A stretch of DNA of 64,000 nucleotides from Lepisosteus oculatus (Eukaryota; Chordata; Actinopteri; Semionotiformes; Lepisosteidae), in NCBI RefSeq assembly GCF_040954835.1, contig NC_090703.1:19977444-20041443 (forward strand). The letters run 5' to 3'. Below the pieces are notes generated by a model. It searched no databases and was not told the origin of the DNA. It saw only the letters and a program-made list of their open reading frames with translations. The position numbers and the translations under genes are program-made. Positions 12,086-25,500 of the stretch are shown here, in pieces (position 1 is the stretch's first letter; each line of letters opens with the position of its first letter).

Positions 12086-15000
12086 AAAATTCAAGGACTG
12101 TTTTAAAAAAAAAGCGATTTGAAAATCCAAACCAGAAATTCATCATGCTGATTGACAGGACTGCCATTTAAAAATGTATAGCACAAATAAAGCAACAGAT
12201 TGAAATTTCTGTATGTAGACTGAGTTATATTATAGTAGAGAATAATGTGTAAAACAGAAGCACTTGGGAACCCCAGTAGTAAAGGGTGGCACTCCCAGAG
12301 CTTTGGGGAAGATCTTCGGAAGAAGCTGGCACACAGTGATTCAGAAGACCACCCGGCTGAACAATCCAGTTCATCACGCAAGGGGTCGTGAATATGACTG
12401 GGCAGTTATTGCCTCAGTCCCGGCAGGAGGTCTTGTCTCCAGACTGCTCCTACCTCGGTGCTGCCTGTGCCCAGAGTAGGGAGGAAACATTCCTTATCTA
12501 CCTCCCAGTGAGAGAGGCTAGCTTTGCCTTTCACAAATGCACAGGTTTTGAATTCATCTCTTTTATGACAATACTACCAGCAACTGCATTCACAGACTGT
12601 ATAACAAATCCCAGATTTCTCTCTTTCGTAAACAGAAGGGTGTGATTACCCCATTACAGAGGATGCTATTTCAAATGCATTTCACCTCTTAATTAAAGGC
12701 TGTTTCATTTGGAGGTGCTGCTTTTCTGTGGCAGTTTCACAGTCTGAAAATAGGTCCTGGGCTGTCATTCCCAGGACGTTGTGCAGCAGTAGGACTACGT
12801 AACACTCGAAAATGTGATCCCTTGCCAGTGTAGCTGGATTACCACCACTGCAAAATGTTTTTTTTCTGCTGCAATAGGAGAGACAGACCAACAGGCTGCA
12901 AAGCCAGATACCAGTATTAAGCCTATAAAATGATAAATAATTAATGCTTTCTTACAATAAAGCTTGAGTTAAAAAAAATTGACTACTATTTTCTTCCCAC
13001 GCAGGACAAGTGATATTTAATGTCCCCCTCCAGCTTTTTTTGATGTTCACATCACCAAGAGTTATGATAGCTTCCTGTTCTTCCAAGCACAGCCAACAAC
13101 ACCAGATCAAAAGAAGCAGTTCTGGAGTAACACTGTCAGTAAACAAACTCTGTACCATTTACCAGGTGTACTGGATAATGCGCCCTTCCTCCACTTACTC
13201 ATGTCTCTTGTAATTACATTAATATATTTTAAACCACCACCGGTTAATAAGAACCTAGGAGGTTGGGGAGATTAGCTTTCATCCTGATCAAAGAAGGCTA
13301 TTACAAGTTCAAATAATTCATTAAGAAGCAGGAGGCAGCATCAGCTTACAACGTGACTGAAGTGACTTGTGGAACAATAACTGGAAAGATATGATGTCAC
13401 TCCCTTGAGCTCTTGTTCCGAGAGTTCTGTGCAATGGCGTCTGTAGAGCTGACCCTTTAAAGAAACAGGGTTACAGACCCCAGCCTGATGGCATCCCAAG
13501 GAGTCTCATTAGGAGACAGAGAGGGCACTCATTTTAAGGGGAACGAGTGCATTTCAAACCACAATGAAAGTAAAATGGACACAGTAACTTGTAAAACCTC
13601 CAAATTACATGACACAATAGGTTAAATTTCCAGGCATGTGCAGTGCCATGTTCTGAGATGCAGAATGAGGCAACAAAACTTCTGGTGACGTGCCCCTATA
13701 ACATTGTAAACAAGCAGGCTTGTGAATACATCTCTTTTAATCCAATAGAAATATTGCTTTCTATTTTGAGACCGTTTCTCTGACAGATACTACTTTTTAA
13801 CGCTGCATGGAGATCAAAGTTGGATCATTTCCGCAGTGAAATGTCTGCTGCATAACCTGTACTTATTCGCTGGTACATCACATTACATTAGTCACTGCAG
13901 GGACTACTGAGCAGGAAAGGCCACTCAACGTCGCAATTCTCACAAACTCTCGCTCTCGGCCCATGGCGAGACCAGGGGTGTGTGCGACAACAAGAAGACT
14001 CACAGTGCTTTCACTAAATTCACAATTTTGGGAGATAATACATTTTTCTATACCGTCAATGAATTTATTTTGTTACCAAGATTTAATAACTGATATAAGT
14101 TGAGACTTAAGTTACTCTTTAAACTTCTGACAAATCAGGAGCGTAACGGTCTAAATATGTCCACAAAACACACATGCAAAATAGTTTTGTGCAAGTTAAA
14201 TTTGGTGAAGAATCCCACAATTCCAGATATTATTCAGTGCATGTCAGGGAAGGATTCATTGTGTGATGTGTAATCACAGTGAGAACAAAAAATAATTAAG
14301 GCTATTAGCAAACAAATAACATTCACAGACGCAGGTGCAAATATGTAAACCTCATGGAGCTGTTTCCAGTTGAGCAGCCCTTTCATATTATTTTCATTAC
14401 ATTTTAGGACCTTGCGATACCATACTATGAAAGGTTCGATGTAAAATAAAAGTTGTTGTTGCAAAGAAAAACACTTCTTGTTCAGTCCGAACTCCGCTCA
14501 CAGCTTGGTAGTGGATTATGATGATTTCCGTTTCTCCCTGCGTAACCATGCACATGTGATCCCACAACCTCTGCTTATACTCGTTCCCTCCATTCCTGCA
14601 TCCTGCTGGTCACTTTCTGACGCAATTAGAACACCACATGATTTAGTTGTATATTAGAGGTCTGGCCAGTATTAATATGCTCCTCAACTGTTAATACATT
14701 CTCAAGCCCATCACAACATGTTTATGGGTACAAGCACTGTAGGCTGTTTGTTCATTCCAGCCTAAGCACGCAGTCAAAGTCAGTCTTTGCGATATTTCCA
14801 TTTCCCTCACATAAGTGATACATTTGGAAATATACTAGTCCAAATTTATGGTCTCCAAGCAAGTTTTCATTCTAAAGCATTTTATATATTGAACAAGCCC
14901 AGCATGTACCATAAGACAAAGTCCTTTAGATTCCTTTCTTTCTCTGAAAAGTTTCTGAACACAGTTTCGAGAAAGGTTATTAATAGCAAAAGACTAGCAA

Positions 15001-17060
15001 TCCCGCTTTGAGACACTAAGCAACAAGGAACACAATCCAGTCATAAAATGTACCTCAGCATTATGTTAATTCAATAAGAATATCATAAATGTGATTTAAC
15101 CAAAATTGTTTTTCTAAGTTTGCAGTCTTTGACAACGGTGAAACTCGCACTGCATATTTTCTGTGCAGACTAATTAGAGGGAAGCCGCATTCATGCCATT
15201 AAACATTTGATAGAAATGTACTTTCCTAGGGACACAACTGGCTTCTCTGGTTAAACAATACAGCACAAACAAAACCCCGCCTTCCCCTTGGTCCCACAGC
15301 AACAGACCAAAAAGGAGACAGAACAGTAGAAAGCAGACAGCTCTTTGGAGATGAAAAGGGCAGAGGCTCCTTAGAGAGAGGAAAAACAGCGAAGGAGATG
15401 AGGATCCCCAGGGGTTGTTAAAAGCCAGGTTGTCAAGGCCCAGACAGGCATGGGATTCTGGGAAAGCAGCAGCTGTTCCTGCCCTGCCTTTCACAACAGG
15501 CACCAAAAGACACCCTTCCACTGACAGGCATCAAAACAAACAGACAAGTCAAGAAACCAGAGTGCGGCCAAACTCAGCAGATACCTCACATGTGAACCTG
15601 CAGTCCAATTGCATGCTGATGAAATCATGTTCTGAGCACGTTTCCCAGCTTTAAAATATTTTGCTTATGCATAACACAGCTTATTTTTACTAGTGCTGGA
15701 ACAAAACTTTCAGGGAGTAGTTTTTATCCATCAAGTGCCCTTACAGTAAAAAAGACAGCTGACAAAAATTCTTTTCATCTCTATTAATCAAAGTGCCTGA
15801 TAGAATCCAATTCAGTGCTGCGGTGGTTAACCACACCTTGTTTCAACCACCTATTTAACGGACATTTATAAGTAGGGGAGGGGGCGGTGAAGCAACACAA
15901 CACTGGTTCTCGTTGCCAAGACACAGGGCTTTGTTTGTAGGGAGCACTTTCTTTCTCCTGTATTTGTTCAGGGCAAGTAGGCCTTTACAGACGTACTGTA
16001 AATCAATCAAAACTGGTCTGTCTCAAATGCAGTGAAGGAAACAATGTTTCAGTTAGGTGCCGAGAAACAAGCCCTGTACACATTTCCTGGGAGTGGTATT
16101 ACACACACAAATAACACTTAAAAGTTCAAATTGGAGGGTAAACAGCAGAAGCTGTTACTGGTAGATTCTGCTGCATGTTGCCTAAACAATTATATACATT
16201 TTGCTGTACTGTATGGCTCCACACAAATGTTAATGAGTCCTCCATTTTGTTTAACGCTAAACAAGCCCCATTCATTTTTCCTGGAGCATTAGTGTTGCCA
16301 TCTACAATACTCCTGTTTTATCGGTTTCCACTCCCACGACAAAAATACTGCTCTCTAAACAATCACGATCTCATGATATACAACTGCCCTTAGTTATCAG
16401 CCAGTGCCTTCTGGACAGAAGCAAGCATTAATGAGTCTCTGATTAACAACTGTTCATAAATCACACAGCGAAAGAGCCCCTCATCCAGATCTCAGGTGTA
16501 GAAAAGGTGCAGATCCCAGCACAGGCACTGTAGATCTAAAAGATTCAAGGCATCAATTTTTAACCCTTCAGGCGCGTGAACCGGCAACACTCACTCCAGG
16601 TCCCACAGACACCACAACGTCGTCTTCATTCCAACCAAGTTCTTAATGGCATCAATCAATTTTCAACCCCGCTATTAATCAATACTGCCGCCACCAAGGG
16701 CTTTAAGAGTGTCCAAGCACCAGAAAGGTCATGCCCCTCCATGACGGGAGGATTCTTGGAGCATTAAACTACTGACAACTAAACAAGGGAGACAGGCTGA
16801 ATGACCCACCTCTCACTGGCAACATTTCCTGTGCCCTGCACTCACCACGTGCATCTCACAGGCCTAGCCACCCAGGTGGAACGCACTAGTCCCTTTTGGG
16901 AAAGAAAAGCTCTGAGTTCAGGGGCTTGTGCTCAGCTACAAATATGCTGTTCATTTCATAAAGTGAAAATGCAACGTATCGATCACCTGGGATTCACTTG
17001 TGTTCTACAATAACAAGGGTAGTGGTGCTGGGGTCTAGCCCACTGGTTTTGAAGGAATTT

Positions 17061-17180
17061 GTGATATCATCACTAGTGGAATACAACATGAAACAACCAG
17101 CTGTTCACAGGCAGTGGGCTGTGATGTCATCTCGAGTGATGGGGTACACCATGAAGTCGCCACCAGTCCACAGAGTGTTA
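17061..17180. repeat. Tandem duplication, two 60-bp units
   Basis: Units 17061-17120 and 17121-17180 align without a gap: both start gtgat.tcat and share 'atgaa..', 'ccag..' and 'cacag.' in register. They are clearly diverged. The second unit contains TGATGTCA, a CRE-like octamer. Confidence 0.6.
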
Positions 17181-19109
17181 TTGAATGTATGGCAGTGCCT
17201 TTTTTAAAGGGAACAGTGTCTTCACTGTGGTTCTAAAAAGGCACAATCTATTTAGAAAAGAAGGCAGTTCTTGTAAAAAGCAACATAGTTTCTGTGAAAA
17301 GTGAACTCTTTTCATTGGAATTAACTTCCCAGAAGTTCAATGGAATGTTTGGTGGTTTGTATAGAGAAAAGGGTCTCAAAGGGACTACCAGGAAGTACAA
17401 TATTCCTGACCAGACCCCAAAACTAATTTTCCCTTTTCTTTCCCTCAAGATATTTGCAGCATAAGCAAATGATGAATAAAAATGAGGTGAAATAAACCAA
17501 ATACACCAAATGTATAAACCAAATACAAATGCATTTATGCCATTAAAATCAATAGCCTGTGCAGATCCTTCATAGTGAGAGTGATGATTTAATTTATCAG
17601 CAAAGGTTTCCTTTAATATCTTTAAGGAAGGCCTTCCAACACCCTTCCATGAACGTCTGCAGCAAGATCGTTTATCAGATTAAAGCCCCTGGCACAGCTA
17701 GGGGTCTCAGGGGAGCACTAAACTACACAGGCTAGCACAACACAGCTGTGAGAAATCAGCACAGACCTGCAGGACAGCATGTCCCTTAATCAACCCCTGC
17801 ACCGCCGGCGCTGAAGACTTACAGGTATTCAAAAGAGCTTCACACCGGTAAACCCATGAGTGAATCTGCACAATTATTGCCCGTGAACAAGGCACTAAAT
17901 AATCCCTTTCGATGGACGTGTAAATAAATTCAAACTGCACCAGTTTTGAGACTAACTGGAGTAGTGTGTGGTCCATAAAGACCAGGACCTTACTATGCTA
18001 CCATCACAGTGACAGCCTCTGCAAAGCTTAAATCAATATCCATGCAAAATCTTTAAACTATATGACAGTAATGTTTATTAGTGCCATCTATATATTCTCT
18101 AAGAATTACAAATATTCAATTTGAAGGCTCCTTTAAAGCTATTTTAAAGGCCATAGTTGCAGAATTACAGACTAAGTGCAAGTCACAAGTCTTTGAGGTT
18201 CCTGCAATATTTCATTACAATGTTTCTAATTACATGTACATGTTTCCGATCAAGTTATCACAGATTTTTATAAGCTATGATACAGGTTGTCCTGAGAAAG
18301 CTAATACAGGGATTGAAAGCAATAAGAATAAGAAGACAACACTTATAGAAACTAAAAAAATTGAACCATAGAGCCTTCTGAGTACAGTAGAAAGCTGAGG
18401 TTTGGAGTCATTGCTAAGCAACCAGTAGCCAAGAAAATCGTTGTCAGACATCAGCTAGATGCTAGGAAGATTCTTGTGCTTATCCACAAGACTCTTGGTG
18501 CACAAAAACGGCGTAGGTCTATATTTTAGGTGTCAACTGAAGAAATAAACACAGAGTTAACATCCATAGAGCTTTCTGGTGTTCTTAGGTTTAGGATTCA
18601 GGAAAACAGAGAGGCACATTTAAGGGGCCTTTCAGTACACAGACATTTTTCAATACCTATTAACTCCAAATGCAAAAACATTATAAATACGCTGGACAAT
18701 AAAAAGAATAGTTTCTTGGGGAGAATGATACAATTAAACTATATATCAAATGTTAAAGATCTAAAATGATATTTTTGAATTTTGACTGTGTGTAATGCAG
18801 GGAAGAAAGTCATAACTCATCACACATGGTATTTTAAACATTTTTCTGAAGGGTGGACAAGATAGCTGTAATCATTCATAAGGAACTGTTTGTTATTATG
18901 ACATCATAAGCTTCAGCTTTTTATCGGTACTCTTATCAGACATCGACTTTGGCAGTCAGTTGGTCTGGCATTTTAAAGAGCATAGTAACAGCACTACAAC
19001 TACACAACGGAGCAAAACATTCCAATGGAAAGAATTATAAAGGGTGGGAAATGAATTTGCACTGCTCTATTGCAGCATTTAAACTTCCAGTCAGAATCCT
19101 AGCTAAGAA

Positions 19110-19240
19110 ACAGTAACAGTGTAACAAGCTGTGAGTGTGGTGAGTTGCAGGTTCAAGTCCCAGCTGCAGACCTGCTATTGTACCTTGAGAGAGGTGCTTT
19201 ACCACATTTGCTCCACTCCAACCAACACATTCCATGTTTT
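19110..19240 (+). mobile_element. tRNA-derived SINE fragment
   Basis: The segment reads 'gtgtggtgagttgcaggttc', 'aagtcccagctgc' and then 'ccttgagagaggtgctttac'. The GGTTCAAGTCCC string is a polymerase III B box, and the 'cttgag.aaggtgctttacc' body is familiar from fish SINEs. It is not an intact tRNA: no cloverleaf could be drawn. Confidence 0.55.
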
Positions 19241-19445
19241 CCCTTCATATAATTATCAAAACCAAAACAATAATGTACTAGGCATGGAAGACTATAGAGA
19301 CAATATACATAAGAAATACAAGCTCACAGCACTCTGACCCTCTAATTTCCAGTCAGAGAATGTCTGATAAACCTTTAAGAAGGAAAAGCACTTAAATTTA
19401 CAGCAACACTTAGCAGTGTCAGGAAAGCAGGGTAAAGCAGCTCAC

Positions 19446-19554
19446 CTGGTAGTAGTGCTTAATGTGCCGGACCAGAATATTGAGATTCTGAATCCGCAGG
19501 TTGACATCATTGTTGATGTGTTTATTCATTCGCTGATTTGTAGGACTTGGGTCA
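19446..19554 (-). CDS. CCDC88C: CCDC88C coding exon 3
   Basis: This 109-base exon encodes residues 54-90 ([37 protein letters not shown]). The acceptor is CTGCAG and the donor GTGAGC, leaving phase 0. The motif [11 protein letters not shown] is characteristic of Daple. Confidence 0.95.
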
Positions 19555-22500
19555 CTGCAGAAGGAGAACAAAAGAGTTATTGAATTTTCTCATGACAAAA
19601 ACACTTCTAGCATGTTTTACATTAAAGCATCCCCATGTGCTGAGCAGAAATAAAACCAAGCAATATAAAAAGGGCAACGGGTACATGACCGCTTCCTATA
19701 TACTACTGTTAAGCACAATTAAGAAAGACATTCTAAGTTTCAGTAAAACATCTGAAGCAGAGGCCAAATTCCTTTGCTTTACATTAAAAAAAAACGCCTG
19801 CGACCATTTTCACTTCTTAGAAGATAAAAAAACTATAAATCATTGCAAACAGACAAACAGCCACAGTCAAGTGGAAGACGGTAATGACACGTTTGCAATT
19901 TGTGCTCATCTGTTCTATATTCAAGGGGAATTACAGAAGTGCGTATTTGTAAAAATACAGTAAGATGCTTCCAAAACCTTCCTTTACAAAAAGTAACAAA
20001 ATTAAACTGGCGCTAGAGACAAACTGCAAGTTGTTTTATAAGAAAGGAAAAGTACATTTAAGTTAAAAATAAACTACATAGAAAAAAAGGGCATGTGCTC
20101 ATTTAAGTATAGAAAAATATCCTTGAAAGTAAAAAAAAAAGCTGTCACTGCTTAGCAACATGACGTTCTCGAAATTCTCAACTCAGCATTTTGTTTTACG
20201 GGGATGATTAAGATTATGTAAAAATAATTTTGGTAGCTGGGATACTGCAGCCCATTAATAATGGAAAGACAGTCAGCTAAGAGCATATAAACCACAATCC
20301 TACTGTCTAGTCCACTTTAAAAGTCTGCATCTCTTGCACTAGCTTCTGTGACGTCAGGTCTAATCGCTGAACACACAGTTTTCCATAGCCACTGCAACAT
20401 TCAGCTTTCCAACCTCGGGAAAAACCATCAATAACATCCCAGCGCAAGATAAAAGAAGAGACTGGGGCAGATAAGACTTGAATTTGCATGATAAAGAGCA
20501 GTCATCTTATGTTAATTAGGGCCTCACAGCTAATCCTTAACGACCTAAACAGATGTCACAATAAAGTGAGTACGGTTCTGCTAATGTGTCGAAAAAGGTA
20601 GAAAGCTGCTTCAATCTATCAATATGGTGCTTATTCGAGAAGCGCCTATGCACATTGTTTTATACAACAGAATAAATGTTAGGTGCTGAGAGTACTGACA
20701 AGGCTTTTGTTGAAGTTATTCTCTCCCCAGACCTATATTATGTGGCCAGCAGTCTACACTTTTAAAATAAATTCCCTGCTTTTTTAAAGTACTTTCAGTC
20801 TATCTTTCCACACAATGGAAAACAACAACAATTCTGGCACACTGCAATAGCCGAATGGACTATCAAATAGGCCTGTGTAACCTTTAGCTTGGTCATTTTG
20901 GCTTGTGAACTGCAATTTGGAAAAAAACTCATTAAATAAATATGAAGAGTTATCATTATAAATTGGGACTAAACACATGAACCACTGGAAGCTAAATTTT
21001 CACATGCGAAAAACATGTACGGAAGCACCTACAGTACACCACCTCAGCACTGAGCTTTCTGTGGATGTCCATGGTTCAAGTAGAAGTAACGGGGGAGAAA
21101 GTCTGTCTTTAAGACTCAAGTCAGTAGAGAAGGATGATTCACCAAACAAGAATGCGATACCAGAGGTTATGACTGCAGAGAACTCATCAGTCACATATTC
21201 CCCTACGGCACCTAACACACCCTTCATCCCATCCACAGACCATTTTGCTGCTTTGCAAAAGATATCAGATCTGTATTGACGAAGGTGTCGATATTCGCAA
21301 GTGGTACACAGCAAGGACAGGGATAAATAGCCCCCGTTCACATCATTTACATTTGTTTTGTAGCAACTGCATGCAAATGGTCCAAATTTGGCTGTATGTG
21401 CTGGGCACAAGTGAAAGAATCTTAGTTAGCGAAAGGCCATAGAAGGAAACGCGGCCCTTTCTGTTGTTTCTGCCAGGCTCTCCAACAATCCCCGCTCTTT
21501 CAGAAGGACGAGGAGCCGTGCCAGACTGTCTGCTCCTCTTTCTAGCCCCGTTCTCCCGTTCACAATTTTGCCTGCAGAACATTCGCAAAGAACTAGAAAG
21601 AAGGGAGCAGAAGGAAAGGGAAAGGGAAAGTCTGCAATATTCAACAAAGCTCTGGAATAACAGCCATTAAAAATGTCTTAGAGCCACCTGAAAGAAACAC
21701 ACAAAGAAACAGATGAAGAAAAATCGTGACTAATGTCCACCTGTTTGAAATCTGAAAATCCTGTTTTTCTCCAGAAGCACAGAGAAAACCAGTAACTGCT
21801 GCAGGATTAACAGTTTCCCTTCATAGACTGGATTGTAAAATGAGCAATCCAGCATGTAACTTCAGAAAGAAACAAAGCAACTGTAACTTTCCAGTAAAGG
21901 ATATTCCTGGGCTCAAAAACAATGCCCTACACCCACAGGCTAAAAGAACTGATTCTTTAAAGTCTTGCACAGAGGAGACTATGACAAGTGTTCAAAATCC
22001 TCTTTCAGAACCAACGGTGAAATACAAACACACAAGAGGGAACTACACGGGAGTGCATTTACAACTGAGGACAGGCGCCATCTCTTTATACAAAGAGTTA
22101 CGGAAGCATGGCACAAGCTGCCAAGCCATACTGTTAAAGCTGATGCCCTGGCTTCTGTCAAGAAATGGTTGGATGAGCTCCTCTGACAGACGTGTACGGA
22201 CCACATGGCCTTCCCTAACGCATGACCATTCTCATGTTCTTTTGTATTAATCAGGGGACAAGTATATACTCTTCTGTCTTCTTAAACTGCAGGCATTTCT
22301 GTGATCAGATGCACGAGTTTAGAAATTTAAGGTCAGCTTGCCTAAAAATGCAAAACACAGCCTCATGCTACTATTTAAGAATTATACCGCACAGTTTAAA
22401 TAAGACGTCTCTATCACTGAAAGATTATGACAGTCTATTTTGATGGGCACACTGACGGGCTCTCCTTTACTTAAGGCTAGCATGCAGCGCCAAAACATTC

Positions 22501-25500
22501 TTAAACTGAACCCATTGTACAATTTCATACACATTTGTGAATGCAGTAAACTACATACAGTATTTACTGTTTTAAGTCTATTCTGTAGCATGAAACTGGT
22601 GAGAGAGCTGAAAGCTAGTGGCAAGAGTAGAAGTATGTTTTCATCAGTTATTAAACACACAGACCTGAGCCAAAGACATAAAGCTAGAGTTTTAAAAATT
22701 ATAACATAAAATTATACATTTTTCCTCTAATATTTAGCTTTAATCCATTTCCCCTTCATGCTCCCAATTACTTTAATGCAGTTCAGATTTCAGAGCATCA
22801 CTGAGTACTGAGACATAGTATTTGTCAGGAGGAGCTCAGACTCGCACACACACACAAATTTATGACTTGACTCAGCACTCTTTCCGGCTGCCAGATGAGT
22901 TAGTGAACACAGCCATTCCACTCACTCGATATTAATCAGAGCTAAAGATATAAGGCCTCTGCACAAGCAAGTCTTTGGTATAATTTTCAGGTCAATAGAT
23001 GCAATCTATTCTCAACACACCTTTTCTAATTCTTAAAAAACGCAGAAGAGATGAAGACATATTGGACACCTAATCTCCAGAGAAGCTCACACACTGTTGT
23101 CTCATGACAACAGACCTACAGTAGAGGGACTAGACGGAGATTAGGCATGAGCTGGTAACTTAATATATTGTCCACAGAACACAGAAAGCTTTGAAGAACC
23201 AGAGGCAAGTATCTGAAACTATAAATACACTGTGGAGAAATTAAACCGGATCGATAAAGAGCTGGGGAACAAGAATTATAAAGCCAAAAAAGAACATCAC
23301 ACTGGCTCAAGGAGTCCAAGCATGTCCTATATGATGACCACAGGTCTGATGGAGAAGCAAGTTACACAGAACATGAAGCTCTGTATCCTGTCGTGACTAA
23401 AAGTATGCCTCTCTGTGTTTCAAAGTCTCACAGGGGTATTTTCTTTCACTTCTCAGATAACATTTCCTTTGTTCCAGAAGAGGAGGTATTTAAACCCCTT
23501 GCCACCATTCAAAGAGAAGTCCGTGCTGCCGCCAGAAAGTGGGTTAAAGGACATGTTTCTGGGAGAACAAGGAATGTTCTGGCCTATAGTGCTGCTGTAC
23601 TGGAAACAGAGGAGCCCTGCAACTTCACAAACCATAAAACAAATCCCGACACACCTGAAGGAATGTGTGCAGTCTAATTACAGATTGAAACACTGAAACA
23701 TTTTAAGAGCAAAAAGCCAAAGCATCCTGTGGGAGTAATCTAACATTTAAAAACTACACTACCTTTGCAATATATAAATCAAGAAAAGCAAACATTTCTG
23801 TTGAAAAAATAAATTGAATAACTGTAAGTAAGAAACAGTCCTCTTTCATAGCAGTTTGTTTGGCAAGTTTGGATGCTCCAAAAATTTAAATTCCGACAGC
23901 ATGCTGGCCAAAACGAAAACATTAAAGGCATTACAAACACTGAACACAGAGCCCACCATAGCACAGGGACTCTCATAACAGCTTAGAATCTGCCTGCAAG
24001 ATACCCCTAGAGTACCTACAGTATTTCAGTGGCACTGGCTTTGCATATTTGACTCAGCATATACACATTACAGAAACTGGTACCATGACAGCTCTGGGTC
24101 ACATTACTTTTTCAGCTCTTCGGTAATCAGAAGTGTATTTTCAAAGCTGAGGGCATTACCCCAAGCAGCAAACGCTATTGGGTTAAAACCGTGAAAACAT
24201 GTTAATTCCCGATAGCAACCACACTGTCAGTGAGCGCTCAGGAGGCCTGACAAAAAGAATACAACATCGCTCAGTGAGTCTCCTCTGTCCTGAGCTCCTT
24301 ACACAAGGGAAAAGCATGCGTTAACATCGTGAGGACTGAGCCTCCTTATAATTGTCACATCTGACCTATTTTTTGGTAGATAAGGAAAAAAAAATTGAAC
24401 CAATGCTTAAATACGAATGGTTTTATTGTGCATGTTGCAATATTTCAGCCATCTTGCAGGCCCTCTGTCAGTAAATGAAAGTTTGTGAGTACAGAGCATA
24501 TTGCAGCTCGAATGTGCGGTTACCCAAGCACCTGCAACTCAGAATTAGTCAGACTTCAAACCCAGAGAAGCACTGGGAGAGACCCAGACTTCCTCTCATG
24601 TCACTGATCAGCCACCAGATTTTTGTGCACAGTTACTGCTAACAGACTAGCATATGGTCTTTACACAGGTATGAATGTCTCTGAATAAAGGTTATCGGTC
24701 ACTCATGACACTCATTCAGCCACAGAAGCTGCTGAGGTTGACTTCCTGGAGTAGCAAGCAGTTTGAGGCACAAAATTATATCATAAATTCTTAGAGATAG
24801 CAAACAGTATCAGTGCTGAACAAAAACCTTAAAGAATTCCAAGAGCCATTTTTGCTAGCAGAATTTGAAGAACACTGGATTTTACAATCATCCACTACAA
24901 AGTTATGTAAAGTTCTTGAGCCGTGCAATAATTAGAATTAATTTTAAAATCCCATTTATTCAACAACAATAAAGTCACCCACCTTGCCAGCTGTTGGATA
25001 TTTCTTATTTGAGAATCAGGAGGTGAAGACTTATTTGTGCAAAACTACACAAAAGTAAAAAGTGACTTTTGTGTGCTGTATTGAGTTATGAAACAATCTA
25101 ATTTCTGCAACACATTTTAACACATTAGTTTGCAGACAAACTAAATACAACTAGCTTATATTTTACACTTCTCATTTATGGTCAATAATAGTTCAGAGAA
25201 CACTTATATAGGGTATGTCTCAGTTTCAAGTCAGAGGTCTAAGCTTCTAAAAACAAACTAGACTTGTTTTTCAAACACAGCCAGAGCCTTAAACACGATT
25301 GCAGGCTGGTGCACAATGTATACCTTTACATTATAAAAACCAAGTCTGTGCAGAGACTTTAAGAGAAACTTAATAGACTTTTCTGTTCTCCAGTTTCAAA
25401 GCAGGACCTCCAACGTCTGTCTTTTTCTCCCTCTTTTTTTATTTGCGATTGCTTTCAAATTCAATTTCGTCTCAGGGAAAGCAACTCAGTTAAATTATCT

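Larger units (their letters stand above)
1..19445. other. CCDC88C intron 3 (partial): no exon recognised
   Basis: No exon with family similarity was recognised on either strand here. The sequence is intronic in character and holds degenerate retroelement pieces (about 6.9, 10.4-10.86, 11.99-12.08 and 19.1 kb), a foldback at 7.7 kb and a 60-bp tandem duplication at 17.06 kb, each listed separately. The scattered short open frames show no protein I recognise. Confidence 0.7.

Noticed and set aside
19110..19240. Functional tRNA gene
   Set aside because: A B box is visible, but no cloverleaf or anticodon stem; the body is SINE-like.
19547..19963. 138-codon plus-strand frame next to CCDC88C exon 3
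   Set aside because: AT-rich intronic sequence, no recognisable domain, on the strand opposite to the gene.
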